Of a stretch of DNA of 64,000 nucleotides, positions 1-9,749 are shown one piece after another. The notes beneath the pieces were generated by a model that saw nothing but the letters and a program-made list of their open reading frames with translations, ran no database searches and was not told where the DNA came from. Position 1 is the stretch's first letter. Every line of letters starts with the position of its first letter. Position numbers and translations under genes: made by a program. This DNA is from Corynebacterium suedekumii (GTDB lineage: Bacteria > Actinomycetota > Actinomycetes > Mycobacteriales > Mycobacteriaceae), in the NCBI RefSeq assembly GCF_030252185.1, contig NZ_CP126970.1:2542001-2606000 (forward strand), given 5' to 3'.

Positions 1-2414
1 GCCGCCTGGCGGCGCAGCCCCTCACCGCGCCCCGCGGCCTGATTCGCCCGTTCCTCGGCGGTGCGCAGCGAGAGGTTGGCCTCCATCTCCATCGCCTTGA
101 CCTGGGTCAGCGCGGTGGCGGCCTCATCGCGGGCGACGGTCGACGGTTCCTCGGGAGCGTCGGTGTCCTCCACGCGGGCGAGGCGGTCGCGGGCCTCGGC
201 GAGCTGGTCGCGCAGGCCGGCGAGGCGGGCGTCTGCGCCCGTGGCGCGTTCGGCGGCGCGCTGGTGCTCGGCCTTGTTCGCCTCGTACTGCCTGGTCAGG
301 CGCGCGGCGTCGCGTTGCCAGGCGGTGATGGCCTGGTCGTGTTCGCGGAGTGCGGCCTTGCGGGCGGCGGCGTCGACACGCGCCTCGTCGGCGGCGATGC
401 GGGCGCCCTCGAGGGTGCCGGAGAGCTCGTCGAGGTCGGCGCGGGCGTCGACAAGCTCCTCCTCCGCCTCGGCGATCTGGGCACTGACCTCGACCGGGGA
501 CGCAGCGCCGGTGCCCACGGCGACCCAGCCCTGCCCGCACAGGACTCCGTCGAGGGTGACCACCCGCAGGCGGGGGTCCTCGGCGACGACGGTGCGGGCG
601 GTGTCCACGGTGGCGGTCACCGCGACGTCGGCGAGCAGGCGGGTCAGTGCCACGGAGACGCGCGGGTCGACGGTGACGTGGTCGAGCAGCCAGGTCACCC
701 CGTCGGGCAGGGTCGCGTCGAGACGCCAGGGGGCGGTCGAATCGGTGGTGTCGACGAGGACGGTGCGGGTGGCGCCGCGCAGCTCGTCGATGAGCGCCGG
801 TGAGAGCTGGCCGGCGAGTGCCTCCGCGTGGGCGCCGAGGGCGGCGGCCAGCGCGGTGGCGTGCTCCCGGTCGGTGGTGACCAGGTCGGCGAGCGGGTCC
901 CACTCCCCCAGCTGCTCTCCCGCGCTGGTGGTCGGGGCGTTCTGACGCAGCGTGTCGATGCGTGCCTGCAGCGAGTACACCGCCCGCTCCCGCTCGCGCT
1001 GGGCATCACGCAGATGGTCGAGGCGTTTGTCGGCGGCACCGGCCTCACTGGCGGCCCGGACGTGGGCCTCCTCCCGGGGGCCACGCTCGGCGGTCAGGGC
1101 GGCGATCTTCTCGGTGACCTCGCGGGACTCGGCCTCCGCGGCCTTCGTCCGGGCCAGGGTCTCGGCGAGGGTCTCCGACTGCCGGTCGATCTCCGCCTCG
1201 GCCGCGGCGACCTGCCCTGCCAGGGACTCCTCGGCGGCGATGAGCCGGACGGTGCCCTCCCGGCGGTCGGCGATGGCGCGGACCTGGGCGAGATGCTCGG
1301 CCTCCGCCTCCCGGCGCGCCTCCTCCCGGTCGGCGACCTCCTCCCGGATGGACTCGAGGCGCTCGCGGGCGATCTCGACAGCCTCGGTGAGCTCGGCGAA
1401 CTCCGTCTCCGCCTGTTCAGCGCGGCGCTCCAGCTGCTCGGGATCAGGCCCGGTGTAGGCGACCTGTGCCCCGGCATTGCTGGCACGTTCAGCCGCGATG
1501 CGCGAGGTCGCCGACACCCGCTCGGTCAGCGTGGACAGGGAGAACCACAACTGCTGGGCGGCCTCAGCGCGCGGGGTGAGGTCCTCGAGCCGACCCTCCA
1601 GATCCAGCTGAACCTCGCTGGCCTCCTCGAGCTGTTCGGTGACCTCCTCCACCTGTTCGGCCAGGAGGCGGGCGCGACGGTCGGTGTCCTCGAACTCGCG
1701 GCGCAGACGGTGGACGCGGTCGCCGGCGAGGCGGAGGCGGGCGTCACGAAGCGTGGCCTGGACCGTCGCCGCACGCTGTGCCGCCTCAGCCTGCCGGGCC
1801 AGCGGTTTGAGCTGGCGGCGCAGCTCATCTGTCAGGTCGGTGAGGCGGTCGAGGTTGGCCTGCATGCCCAGCAGCTTGCGCTGCGCCTTCTCCTTGCGAC
1901 GCCGGTGCTTGAGCACACCCGCCGCCTCCTCGATGTAGGCGCGACGCTCCTCCGGCCGCGACTCGAGGATCTGCGCCAGCCGGCCCTGACCGACGATGAC
2001 GTGCATCTCCCGGCCGATACCCGAATCAGACAACAGCTCCTGGATGTCCATGAGCCGGGCCTTCGACCCGTTGATCTCGTACTCGCTCGCCCCGTCGCGG
2101 AACATCCGGCGGGTGATGGAGACCTCGGTGTACTCGATCGGCAACGCGCCGTCCGAGTTGTCGATGGTCAACGTCACCTCCGCCCGGCCCAACGGCTTCC
2201 GGTCGCCCGCACCGGCGAAGATGACGTCCTGCATCTTCCCACCACGCAGCGTCTTCGCCCCCTGCTCACCCATCACCCAGGCGAGCGCGTCAACGACATT
2301 CGACTTACCCGACCCGTTCGGCCCGACCACCGCACAGATACCGGGCTCGAATTTCAGGGTCGTCGCAGACGCGAAGGACTTGAATCCTCGAAGCGTCAGC
2401 GATTTCAGGTGCAC
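1..2414 (-). CDS. smc: Chromosome segregation ATPase Smc (3' end outside the window)
   Basis: SMC ATPase that compacts and segregates chromosomes together with ScpA/ScpB. The frame is open from a GTG at 2414 to the window edge, giving 804 of roughly 1,160 expected residues. Residues 1-38 carry the SMC N-terminus (MHLKSLTLRGFKSF) and Walker A GPNGSGKS at 31-38. A long charged coiled coil follows. The hinge lies around residues 500-650, with the DGVLCGQGW stretch near nt 540, and the return coiled coil runs off the edge. Walker B and the signature motif lie outside. The GTG is chosen because residue 1 starts the family motif and a TAATCT -10 box lies 6 nt upstream, suggesting a leaderless mRNA. 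The frame is intact throughout the visible part. Confidence 0.96.
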   Translation of the reverse strand, partial: MHLKSLTLRGFKSFASATTLKFEPGICAVVGPNGSGKSNVVDALAWVMGEQGAKTLRGGKMQDVIFAGAGDRKPLGRAEVTLTIDNSDGALPIEYTEVSITRRMFRDGASEYEINGSKARLMDIQELLSDSGIGREMHVIVGQGRLAQILESRPEERRAYIEEAAGVLKHRRRKEKAQRKLLGMQANLDRLTDLTDELRRQLKPLARQAEAAQRAATVQATLRDARLRLAGDRVHRLRREFEDTDRRARLLAEQVEEVTEQLEEASEVQLDLEGRLEDLTPRAEAAQQLWFSLSTLTERVSATSRIAAERASNAGAQVAYTGPDPEQLERRAEQAETEFAELTEAVEIARERLESIREEVADREEARREAEAEHLAQVRAIADRREGTVRLIAAEESLAGQVAAAEAEIDRQSETLAETLARTKAAEAESREVTEKIAALTAERGPREEAHVRAASEAGAADKRLDHLRDAQRERERAVYSLQARIDTLRQNAPTTSAGEQLGEWDPLADLVTTDREHATALAAALGAHAEALAGQLSPALIDELRGATRTVLVDTTDSTAPWRLDATLPDGVTWLLDHVTVDPRVSVALTRLLADVAVTATVDTARTVVAEDPRLRVVTLDGVLCGQGWVAVGTGAASPVEVSAQIAEAEEELVDARADLDELSGTLEGARIAADEARVDAAARKAALREHDQAITAWQRDAARLTRQYEANKAEHQRAAERATGADARLAGLRDQLAEARDRLARVEDTDAPEEPSTVARDEAATALTQVKAMEMEANLSLRTAEERANQAAGRGEGLRRQA

Positions 2415-2494
2415 CGGGCAAGATTATCACCGCAGGTGGGGCGCATCGTGACATTTCCGCGTCAGCCGAGGACCGGGGTTGGTTGTAGAGCGGC

Positions 2495-2776
2495 CTACCG
2501 CTCGCGGAAGCCCGATTCTCCCTTGGGCTCGCCCCACTGGGTGATCACGGTGTCCACGGTGCCGGGGCGGCCGTGGCGGGAGGGCTGTTCCTCCAGGCGG
2601 GCGAGCAACGCCTCGACCTGGGTGGTGTCACCCTCTGCGACGACGCAGACGCGGCCGTCGTCACGATTGGTGGCGGAGCCGGCCAGGCCCAGTTCCAGGG
2701 CCTGGGAGCGGGTCCACCAGCGGAAGCCGACGCCCTGGACGTGGCCGTGGACGAAGGCGGTGAGTCGGGTGCTCAT
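2495..2776 (-). CDS. acyP: Acylphosphatase
   Basis: Small enzyme hydrolysing acyl-phosphates such as acetyl-phosphate. The 93-residue length is typical. The phosphate-binding loop HGHVQGVGFRWW contains the catalytic Arg19, and Asn37 in SATNRDDGRV is the second catalytic residue. The start codon overlaps the stop of the upstream symporter by one base (TGATG), so translation is probably coupled. smc follows 80 bp downstream; this smc neighbourhood is usual in corynebacteria. Confidence 0.95.
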   Translation of the reverse strand: MSTRLTAFVHGHVQGVGFRWWTRSQALELGLAGSATNRDDGRVCVVAEGDTTQVEALLARLEEQPSRHGRPGTVDTVITQWGEPKGESGFRER

Positions 2777-4266
2777 CAGGAGCGGTCCTCGAGGGTCTGG
2801 CGGTCCTCGATGCTGCGGCGGGTGACCGGGTCAGAGCCGTCCCACACCTCGACGTTCTTGAGCTCGGGCAGCATGTCGCGGTGGAAGACCGGGTCCACAC
2901 CCTTCCTGCGCTGTTCGTTGTAGTTCTTGAGCAGCTTGATGGCCACGCCGCCGAGCGGGACGATGGCGATGAGGTTGATGAAGACCATGGTGGCGGCGAA
3001 GGTGTCGCCCAGGGCCCAGACCAGCGGCAGGGAGCCGACGGCGCCGAAGAAGACGAAGGCGATGACGGCGACGCGGAAGACGTTGAGCCACACCCCGGAC
3101 TTGGTCAGGTACTCGATGTTGGCCTGGGCGAGGTAGTAGTTGCCCAGGATGGAGGAGAAGGCGAGGAAGAAGAGGATGAAGGTGACGAAGTGGGTGCCCC
3201 AGGCTCCGACCTCGCTGGCCAGGGCCGCCTGCGTCAGCGATGCGCCCTGGACCTCCTCGCCGTAGTTCATGTCCTGGCTGCCCAGGAGAATGATGAAGGC
3301 GGTGATGGAACAGACGACCAGGGTGTCGAAGTACACGCCGAGGGTCTGCACCAGACCCTGCTTGACCGGGTGGGAGACGGTGGCGGTGGCGGCGGCGTTC
3401 GGGGCGGAGCCCATGCCGGCCTCGTTGGAGAACAGGCCACGGCGCATGCCGTTCATGAACGCGGCACCGACGGCGGCACCGGCGATCTCCTTGAAGCCGA
3501 GGGCGTGGCCGACGATGTCGGCGATGACACCCGGGACCTCCTCGATGCGCAGGGCGACGACGATGATGGCGACGACGATGTAGGCCACCGCCATGAACGG
3601 CACGATGAGCTGGGTGGCGTTGGCGATACGGCGCACGCCACCGAAGATGATGGACGCGGTGAGCAGGGCGAGGACGCCGCCGACGATCATCTTGAAGCCG
3701 AGGGAGTCCTGCTCGAGGGAACCACCGACGGACTCGACGATGGAGTTGGTCTGGATGGCGTTGTAGACGAAGCCGTAGGTGATGGAGATGAAGACGGCGA
3801 AGATGACCGCCAGCCAGCGGGCGTTGAGGCCGCGGGTCATGTAGTACGCCGGGCCACCGTGGTAGTTGCCGTCCTTGTCGCGGGTCTTCCACAGCTGGGC
3901 CAGGGTGGACTCGATGAAGGAGGTGGCGCCACCGATGATGGCGATCATCCACATCCAGAACACCGCGCCCGGGCCGCCGAGGGAGATGGCGACGGCCACA
4001 CCGGCGACGTTGCCGGTGCCCACGCGGGAGGCCGCGGAGATGGTGAACGCCTGGAAGGCGGAGATGCCGCCGTAGTCGGCGTCATGGTCCTTGCCGGCAC
4101 CGCCGGGCTTCTCCACCACCGCCTTGAACATGTCCGGCAGCATGCGCACCTGGACCACCAGGGTGCGGACACCGAAATAGATGCCGGCGGCGATGAGCAC
4201 CCACGGCACGACGGTCCAGAGGTTGTCGTTGATCGTCCCGGTGACGAACGACTCGAAAGTTTCCAT
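2776..4266 (-). CDS. Sodium:alanine (amino acid) symporter, AGCS family
   Basis: Integral membrane carrier that takes up alanine or glycine with Na+. It has 496 residues and about 10-11 hydrophobic segments. The AGCS signature GTGNVAGVAVAISLGGPGA lies near residues 82-100. Other family blocks visible are FNPL-like ATVSHPVKQGLVQTLGVYFD and a charged C-terminal tail. The -10 TACGTT lies 6 nt before the ATG, which points to a leaderless transcript. Substrate specificity cannot be read from sequence alone. Confidence 0.92.
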   Translation of the reverse strand: METFESFVTGTINDNLWTVVPWVLIAAGIYFGVRTLVVQVRMLPDMFKAVVEKPGGAGKDHDADYGGISAFQAFTISAASRVGTGNVAGVAVAISLGGPGAVFWMWMIAIIGGATSFIESTLAQLWKTRDKDGNYHGGPAYYMTRGLNARWLAVIFAVFISITYGFVYNAIQTNSIVESVGGSLEQDSLGFKMIVGGVLALLTASIIFGGVRRIANATQLIVPFMAVAYIVVAIIVVALRIEEVPGVIADIVGHALGFKEIAGAAVGAAFMNGMRRGLFSNEAGMGSAPNAAATATVSHPVKQGLVQTLGVYFDTLVVCSITAFIILLGSQDMNYGEEVQGASLTQAALASEVGAWGTHFVTFILFFLAFSSILGNYYLAQANIEYLTKSGVWLNVFRVAVIAFVFFGAVGSLPLVWALGDTFAATMVFINLIAIVPLGGVAIKLLKNYNEQRRKGVDPVFHRDMLPELKNVEVWDGSDPVTRRSIEDRQTLEDRS

Positions 4267-4319
4267 GTTCTAAACGTAGCGCCTCGGGTGCCCTGCGTCA
4301 CAACAGTGGCGTACGTGTC

Positions 4320-5155
4320 TCAGATGGTCTGACAGGCGGGGCAGAAATGCGTCGACCGGTTCTGGAACGCCACCCGCCGGATCGGTGTGCCGCAGCGCGG
4401 GCAGGGCCGACCCTCCTGCCCGTAGGCGTTGAGCGAGCGGGAGAAGTAGCCGGAGGCGCCGTTGACGTTGACGTAGAGGGCGTCGAAACTCGTCCCTCCC
4501 GCGGCCAATGCGCGCCGCATCACGTTCGCCGCCGCCGCCAGGAGCGTGACGACGTCCCGTTGCCGCAGGCTGGCTGCCCGCCGCGTCGGCAGGATCCCCG
4601 CCTCCCACAACGCCTCATCGGCGTAGATGTTGCCGATGCCGCTGACCACGGTCTGGTCGAGCAGCACCGACTTGATCGGCGACTTCTTCGTCCGGATCCG
4701 CCGGGCCACCGCCACCGGATCGAACCCGGCCTCCAACGGGTCAAGCGCGATGTGGGTGACCGGGGCGGGAATACCGTCGACCGTGGGGGTGTGCAGCCAG
4801 CGCCCGAAGGTGCGCTGGTCGACGAAGGCGAGCTCCTGGGTGAGCCGGCGGCGTCGATAAGCAGGGCGCGGATGCGCAGATGCGGTGACGTGCACGTGCC
4901 GGGATCGCCGACGAGCATCTGGCCGCTCATGCCGAGGTGGACGAACAGGGCCGACGCCTCATCGAGGGTGAGCCACAGGTATTTGCCGCGCCGGCGGATG
5001 TCCACGATGGTCGCGCCGGTGAGCAGGTCCGGCAACGGGGCGTCCTGGCCACGGTTGGCGCGGGGATGGCGGACATCGACGTCCTGGAAGACCGCGCCGG
5101 AGAGGTGCTCTGCGAGACCCCGGCGGACGACCTCGACCTCGGGCAGTTCCGGCAT
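4320..5155 (-). pseudogene. mutM: Formamidopyrimidine-DNA glycosylase (MutM/Fpg), frameshifted
   Basis: Bifunctional base-excision repair glycosylase/AP lyase for 8-oxoguanine. The N-terminal frame starts [14 protein letters not shown], with catalytic Pro2 and Glu3, and runs through HLGMSGQML to [12 protein letters not shown]. The family sequence then continues one frame away ([15 protein letters not shown]), through [13 protein letters not shown] to a C-terminal zinc finger CPRCGTP...FCPACQ. A single base is missing near 4845-4866; one extra C in the GCCGG run would restore an intact protein of about 278 residues. The start overlaps the rnc stop (TAATG). This may be a true null or a sequence error. 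Confidence 0.9.
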
Positions 5156-5907
5156 TACGCGTTCGCGGCCAACGGATTCTCGCGCAGGACACGGAAGGCG
5201 CGGTGCGCGGACTCCTGCTCGGCGAGCTTCTTGCTCTGCCCCTCACCGGACCCCAGCTCCACGCCGTTGACCGTGACCGTCGCCGTGAACACGAGCTCAT
5301 GCTCCGGGCCGGTCGACGTCGCCGCATACACCGGCATCGGCAGCTTGAGCTCCGCGACCCGCTCCTGCAGGGCCGTCTTCCAGTCCCGGTGCAGACTGTC
5401 CGCCGAGGCCGAGTCGATCTTCTCCTTGAACAGGCGCAGCACCACGTCCCGGGCGACCTCGAAGCCGTGCTCGAGGTAGATCGCGCCGAGCAGCGCCTCC
5501 GTGGTGTCCGCGAGGATGGAGTCCTTGCTCCGCCCCTCCGTCACCAGCTCACCACGGCCGAGCAGCAGATGGGCACCGAGGTCGATCTCCCGGGCGATGT
5601 CCGCCAGACCGTAACGCGAGACTATCGACGCCCGCATCTTCGAGATGCCCGACTCCGGCCGCGACGGGTACTGCAGGTACAGGCGGGTGGCCACGGACAG
5701 ACCGAGGACGGCGTCACCGAGAAACTCGAGACGCTCATTGTTCGGCAGACTGCCGTTCTCGTTGGCGAAACTGCGGTGCGTCAACGCCAGGCGCAGACTC
5801 TCCTCACTGAGCTCCACCCCGAGAGCCCTGAGCAGCGGAGCGTGATCAACGGCGCGGAACGCCGTGTCCAGGGCCTCCTCCCCCGTCGGCCGACGCTTGC
5901 GACTCAC
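5155..5907 (-). CDS. rnc: Ribonuclease III
   Basis: Double-strand-specific endoribonuclease for rRNA and mRNA processing. It has 250 residues. The catalytic domain (about 1-150) carries the signature [15 protein letters not shown] and the second acidic motif [13 protein letters not shown]. The dsRNA-binding domain (about 170-245) includes [13 protein letters not shown] and [13 protein letters not shown]. The start overlaps the end of the upstream yceD gene by 4 bp (ATGA), and mutM follows with a 1-bp overlap, so the three are one operon. This is the actinobacterial yceD-rnc-mutM order. Confidence 0.97.
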   Translation of the reverse strand: MSRKRRPTGEEALDTAFRAVDHAPLLRALGVELSEESLRLALTHRSFANENGSLPNNERLEFLGDAVLGLSVATRLYLQYPSRPESGISKMRASIVSRYGLADIAREIDLGAHLLLGRGELVTEGRSKDSILADTTEALLGAIYLEHGFEVARDVVLRLFKEKIDSASADSLHRDWKTALQERVAELKLPMPVYAATSTGPEHELVFTATVTVNGVELGSGEGQSKKLAEQESAHRAFRVLRENPLAANA

Positions 5908-6419
5908 AGGAACTTCTCCAGGTCAGCCCACCGCGGATCAAGGAGCTTGCCCTCATCCTCACCCGACACCCCGTCCGGGGCCGGCGTCTCCGCGTCATCA
6001 CACCCACCCTCACAGGTCGGGTTGAACGGCAGATTCAGGCCCGCTTCATCGATGACCGCCTGAATGATGTCCAGCTCATCACCGGTCACCACCGGCACAT
6101 CATCACCGGACCCCTCCCCGTCATCCTCCTCACCCGTGATGAAATCCGGGGTGGTGGCATAGACCTGGCTGACCCGCAGATCCATCTCCGGATGCAGTTC
6201 CCGCAGGCAGCGCACGCACTGACCGGAGAGGGTGCCACGGACGTCCGCATTGACGAGCACACCCCCACCGAGATCGGAGAGAGTGGCGTCGACGGTGACC
6301 TCGCCACCCTCCGGAATCCCGATCATCTCGGGTCCGATGCGCAGCGGGGTGGGGCCGGTCTGAGTGCGCTGATCAAAGTCAGCGAGCCGGGCAATGTTGA
6401 ACACAAACGGTGAAGTCAT
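5904..6419 (-). CDS. YceD/DUF177 family protein
   Basis: Conserved acidic protein of 171 residues. The YceD core appears as GTLSGQCVRCLRELHPEMDL followed by an acidic linker and LPFNPTCEGGCDD, so a four-cysteine arrangement is present. Family members are linked to large-subunit rRNA accumulation and usually neighbour rpmF; here rpmF is absent and rnc follows directly. A TAGACT -10 box lies 11 nt before the ATG, so the 5' leader is very short. Confidence 0.88.
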   Translation of the reverse strand: MTSPFVFNIARLADFDQRTQTGPTPLRIGPEMIGIPEGGEVTVDATLSDLGGGVLVNADVRGTLSGQCVRCLRELHPEMDLRVSQVYATTPDFITGEEDDGEGSGDDVPVVTGDELDIIQAVIDEAGLNLPFNPTCEGGCDDAETPAPDGVSGEDEGKLLDPRWADLEKFL

Positions 6420-6500
6420 ATCGCTGCCTGAGTCTACTCCGCGTCTGCCTGATCTCTCATTCCTGACATACCGGAGAGGTATTCGGGGTCCACTCGGGGC

Positions 6501-7250
6501 TTATTCGGGGCGGCGACGCAGCGGGTAGTCACCCGCCACGGGGGCCCCCGCCGGACCGGCACCAGCCGCACCGGCGCCACGACGCAACGCCTGACGATCC
6601 CGACCCACCGTCCGCAGCACACCCGTCAGAGTCTCCTCGAACTCACCGAGCTTGCTGTCCACGAAATCATCACACTCACTGCGCAGACGGTTCGAGTCCG
6701 CATGTGCCGAATCAACGATCCGGTGCGCCTCCTCATTCGCCCGACGCACGACCTCCGACTCGGACACCAGACGCTCCTGCTCCGCCATGCCCTCATCAAC
6801 GGACCGACGGTAGGACTCGTTGCCGTCCGCGATGAGACGATCCGCCTCAGACTGCGCCCGACCCACGGTCTCATCCGCCTCCCGACGAGCCGACCCGACA
6901 ATATGGTCCGCGTCATCCTCAGCCTTGGCCACCAGGCCGGTCGCCCGCTGCTGCGCATCCGCCAGCATGGCATCCGACTGATCCTGCGCCTGCCCCACGA
7001 TCCCCGACGCCTGCGCCTCCGCATCCGTCACCATCTCCCGGGCACGATCCTCCGCACCACGCAGAATGTGTTCCTGCTTGTCCAGGACATCCTGGGCATC
7101 ATCAATCTCGATGGGCAGCGCGTTGCGCAGATCATCGAGCAACGCCAGCATGTCGTTGCGCGGGACCATGCAGTTGGAGGTCATGGGCACGCCATAGGCC
7201 TGCTCCACGGTCTGGACGAGTTCATCTAGTGCCTCAAAGACGCGATACAT
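6501..7250 (-). CDS. sepIVA: DivIVA-like septal protein SepIVA
   Basis: Coiled-coil protein of 249 residues in the position of mycobacterial SepIVA (Rv2927c), a cytoplasmic septum/cell-wall regulator. The N-terminus MYRVFEALDELVQTVEQAYGVPMTSNC is the family start. A long heptad-rich alanine/glutamate segment with repeated ADR/EAxRIV patterns fills residues 50-210, and the tail is basic and glycine-rich. The synteny fpg-rnc-yceD-sepIVA is the same as in M. tuberculosis. The -10 TACGCT sits exactly 7 nt before the ATG, so the mRNA is probably leaderless. Assignment rests on synteny plus coiled-coil architecture. Confidence 0.82.
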   Translation of the reverse strand: MYRVFEALDELVQTVEQAYGVPMTSNCMVPRNDMLALLDDLRNALPIEIDDAQDVLDKQEHILRGAEDRAREMVTDAEAQASGIVGQAQDQSDAMLADAQQRATGLVAKAEDDADHIVGSARREADETVGRAQSEADRLIADGNESYRRSVDEGMAEQERLVSESEVVRRANEEAHRIVDSAHADSNRLRSECDDFVDSKLGEFEETLTGVLRTVGRDRQALRRGAGAAGAGPAGAPVAGDYPLRRRPE

Positions 7251-7334
7251 GAAATTCAGCGTACTGGCGTACCTGCTCAGGTGCCGTTATTGCAGGTAGG
7301 CGTGTCACCTTGAGGTTGGGGGCACGGGGCACTC

Positions 7335-7373
7335 TGGTTTCCGGAAACCAACCCACAGCTGACGCTGGTCAGC
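7335..7373. promoter_or_regulatory. Two adjacent palindromes in a divergent promoter region
   Basis: TGGTTTCCGGAAACCA at 7335-7350 is a perfect 16-bp palindrome. It is followed by GCTGAC-GCTG-GTCAGC at 7358-7373. Both lie between sepIVA (leftward) and a lipoprotein gene (rightward). They look like dimeric repressor operators; the regulator is unknown. Confidence 0.45.
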
Positions 7374-7434
7374 GATGATGGGTCACAGGCGAGCTGTTGC
7401 GCCTCTCCCGCTACACCGTCCGAAGGACTCCCCC

Positions 7435-8007
7435 ATGAATTCTCGAACTGCCCTGGCCCTCCTCGCTTCGGGGATGCTCACACTTTCGGGGTGCACCACC
7501 CCGGTTGAGCCGACTGATACCGAGGAGACCACCTCCTTGACCTCATCGAGCGCGTCCAGTTCCACCTCAACGTCGTCCTCATCCACGTCATCCATTCCGG
7601 AGGCTTCACAGGTCGACGAACCCGCCACCCCTGCTGCGCCCGAACCGGTGCCTGAAGTGACCCCCGCACCGGTAACACCTCCGGCCCCGGCCCCGGCACC
7701 GACCCAACAGCCTGGCACGGTCATCGGCATGACCGGAGCACCCGGCCACGACACTCCCCGCCCCCTCAACAAGACCATCGCATCGTGCGGCGGAGACATT
7801 CACCAGCGGGGCACCACCTTCTTCACGGACGGCACGAGCGGTTGGACCCAGCAGTGTTCGGACGCCTGGACTCCACCTCCGCCACCTCCCCGGCCCCGGT
7901 GGTCGAGGACCATACAGGGGAAGTTGAGCCCGCCCAGTAATAGCCCCGTGAAACCCCAATTCGAGAACCCCAATGAATCGAGTGCGCGATCCGAGCCACT
8001 CGATTGA
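7435..8007 (+). CDS. Proline-rich lipoprotein of unknown function (3' end probably frameshifted)
   Basis: Predicted secreted lipoprotein of 190 residues as read. It has a signal peptide MNSRTALALLASGMLTLSGC with lipobox LSGC (Cys20), a Ser/Thr-rich linker, a Pro/Ala-rich segment, then a short domain with two cysteines (IASCGGDIHQRG ... WTQQCSDA). From about nt 7870 codon usage deteriorates and the frame runs through an inverted-repeat element. The neighbouring frame gives a high-GC3 end (LDSTSATSPAPVVEDHTGEV) stopping at 7940, just before the repeat. One extra C at GACGCC would join the two, giving about 168 residues. No function recognised. Confidence 0.6.
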   Translation: MNSRTALALLASGMLTLSGCTTPVEPTDTEETTSLTSSSASSSTSTSSSSTSSIPEASQVDEPATPAAPEPVPEVTPAPVTPPAPAPAPTQQPGTVIGMTGAPGHDTPRPLNKTIASCGGDIHQRGTTFFTDGTSGWTQQCSDAWTPPPPPPRPRWSRTIQGKLSPPSNSPVKPQFENPNESSARSEPLD

Positions 8008-8030
8008 TTGGTGATCTGGAATTGGTCTTC
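7950..8030. repeat. Dispersed inverted-repeat element, copy 1
   Basis: Imperfect hairpin. The left arm at 7950-7982 begins GAAACCCCAATTCG and ends AATGAATCGAG. The right arm at 7999-8030 begins CTCGATTGATTGGTGATC. The same arm sequences recur at 62022-62103. The right arm here carries an extra GAATTGG block up to 8040. It overlaps the apparent 3' end of the lipoprotein gene. Confidence 0.75.
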
Positions 8031-8073
8031 TCGAATTGGTGTCCACGGCTGGCGCTGGGCAGGGGCAGATGAG

Positions 8074-8151
8074 TAGGGGCATTCGAGTACGGGCATTCAT
8101 CGGGACTCTCGACACGGCCACCCGATGAATGCCCCTGCTCGAATGCCCGTA
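8074..8151. repeat. Second long inverted repeat with internal GGGCATTC units
   Basis: 31-nt arms at 8074-8104 and 8121-8151 match at 28 of 31 positions around a 16-nt loop. Each arm holds two GGGCATTC-type units 16 nt apart. It differs in sequence from the hairpin immediately upstream. It lies between the convergent lipoprotein and gdhA genes. Confidence 0.7.
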
Positions 8152-8193
8152 CCGGAATACCCCGACCCCCCGAACCCACCCCCAGAATCGGAT

Positions 8194-8229
8194 CAGCCCC
8201 CGACCGCACGACTGCGCGGCCGGGGGCTG
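8194..8229 (-). terminator. Probable gdhA terminator
   Basis: 14-bp GC-rich stem with one mismatch (CAGCCCCCGACCGC against GCGGCCGGGGGCTG) and an 8-nt loop. It sits 32 bp beyond the gdhA stop. There is no clear U-tract. Confidence 0.6.
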
Positions 8230-8260
8230 CCCGGTAAGTGAACCGACTGTCTGAACCGAC

Positions 8261-9660
<1,400 letters not shown>

Positions 9661-9749
9661 TCACGCCGGAGGGCGCGGGTGCAAGTTAACGGGTTGTTGG
9701 ATATGTCACCCACGCCACCCCCTGCGCCCGCCGTTCTATGCTGTGGCTC

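Noticed and set aside
2881-4332. Long rightward open frame opposite the symporter gene, and similar antisense frames opposite glgP, glgX, hisD, dnaE and others
   Set aside because: Mirror-frame artefacts of high-GC coding sequence, with repetitive G/D/V/H-rich translations and no start signals.
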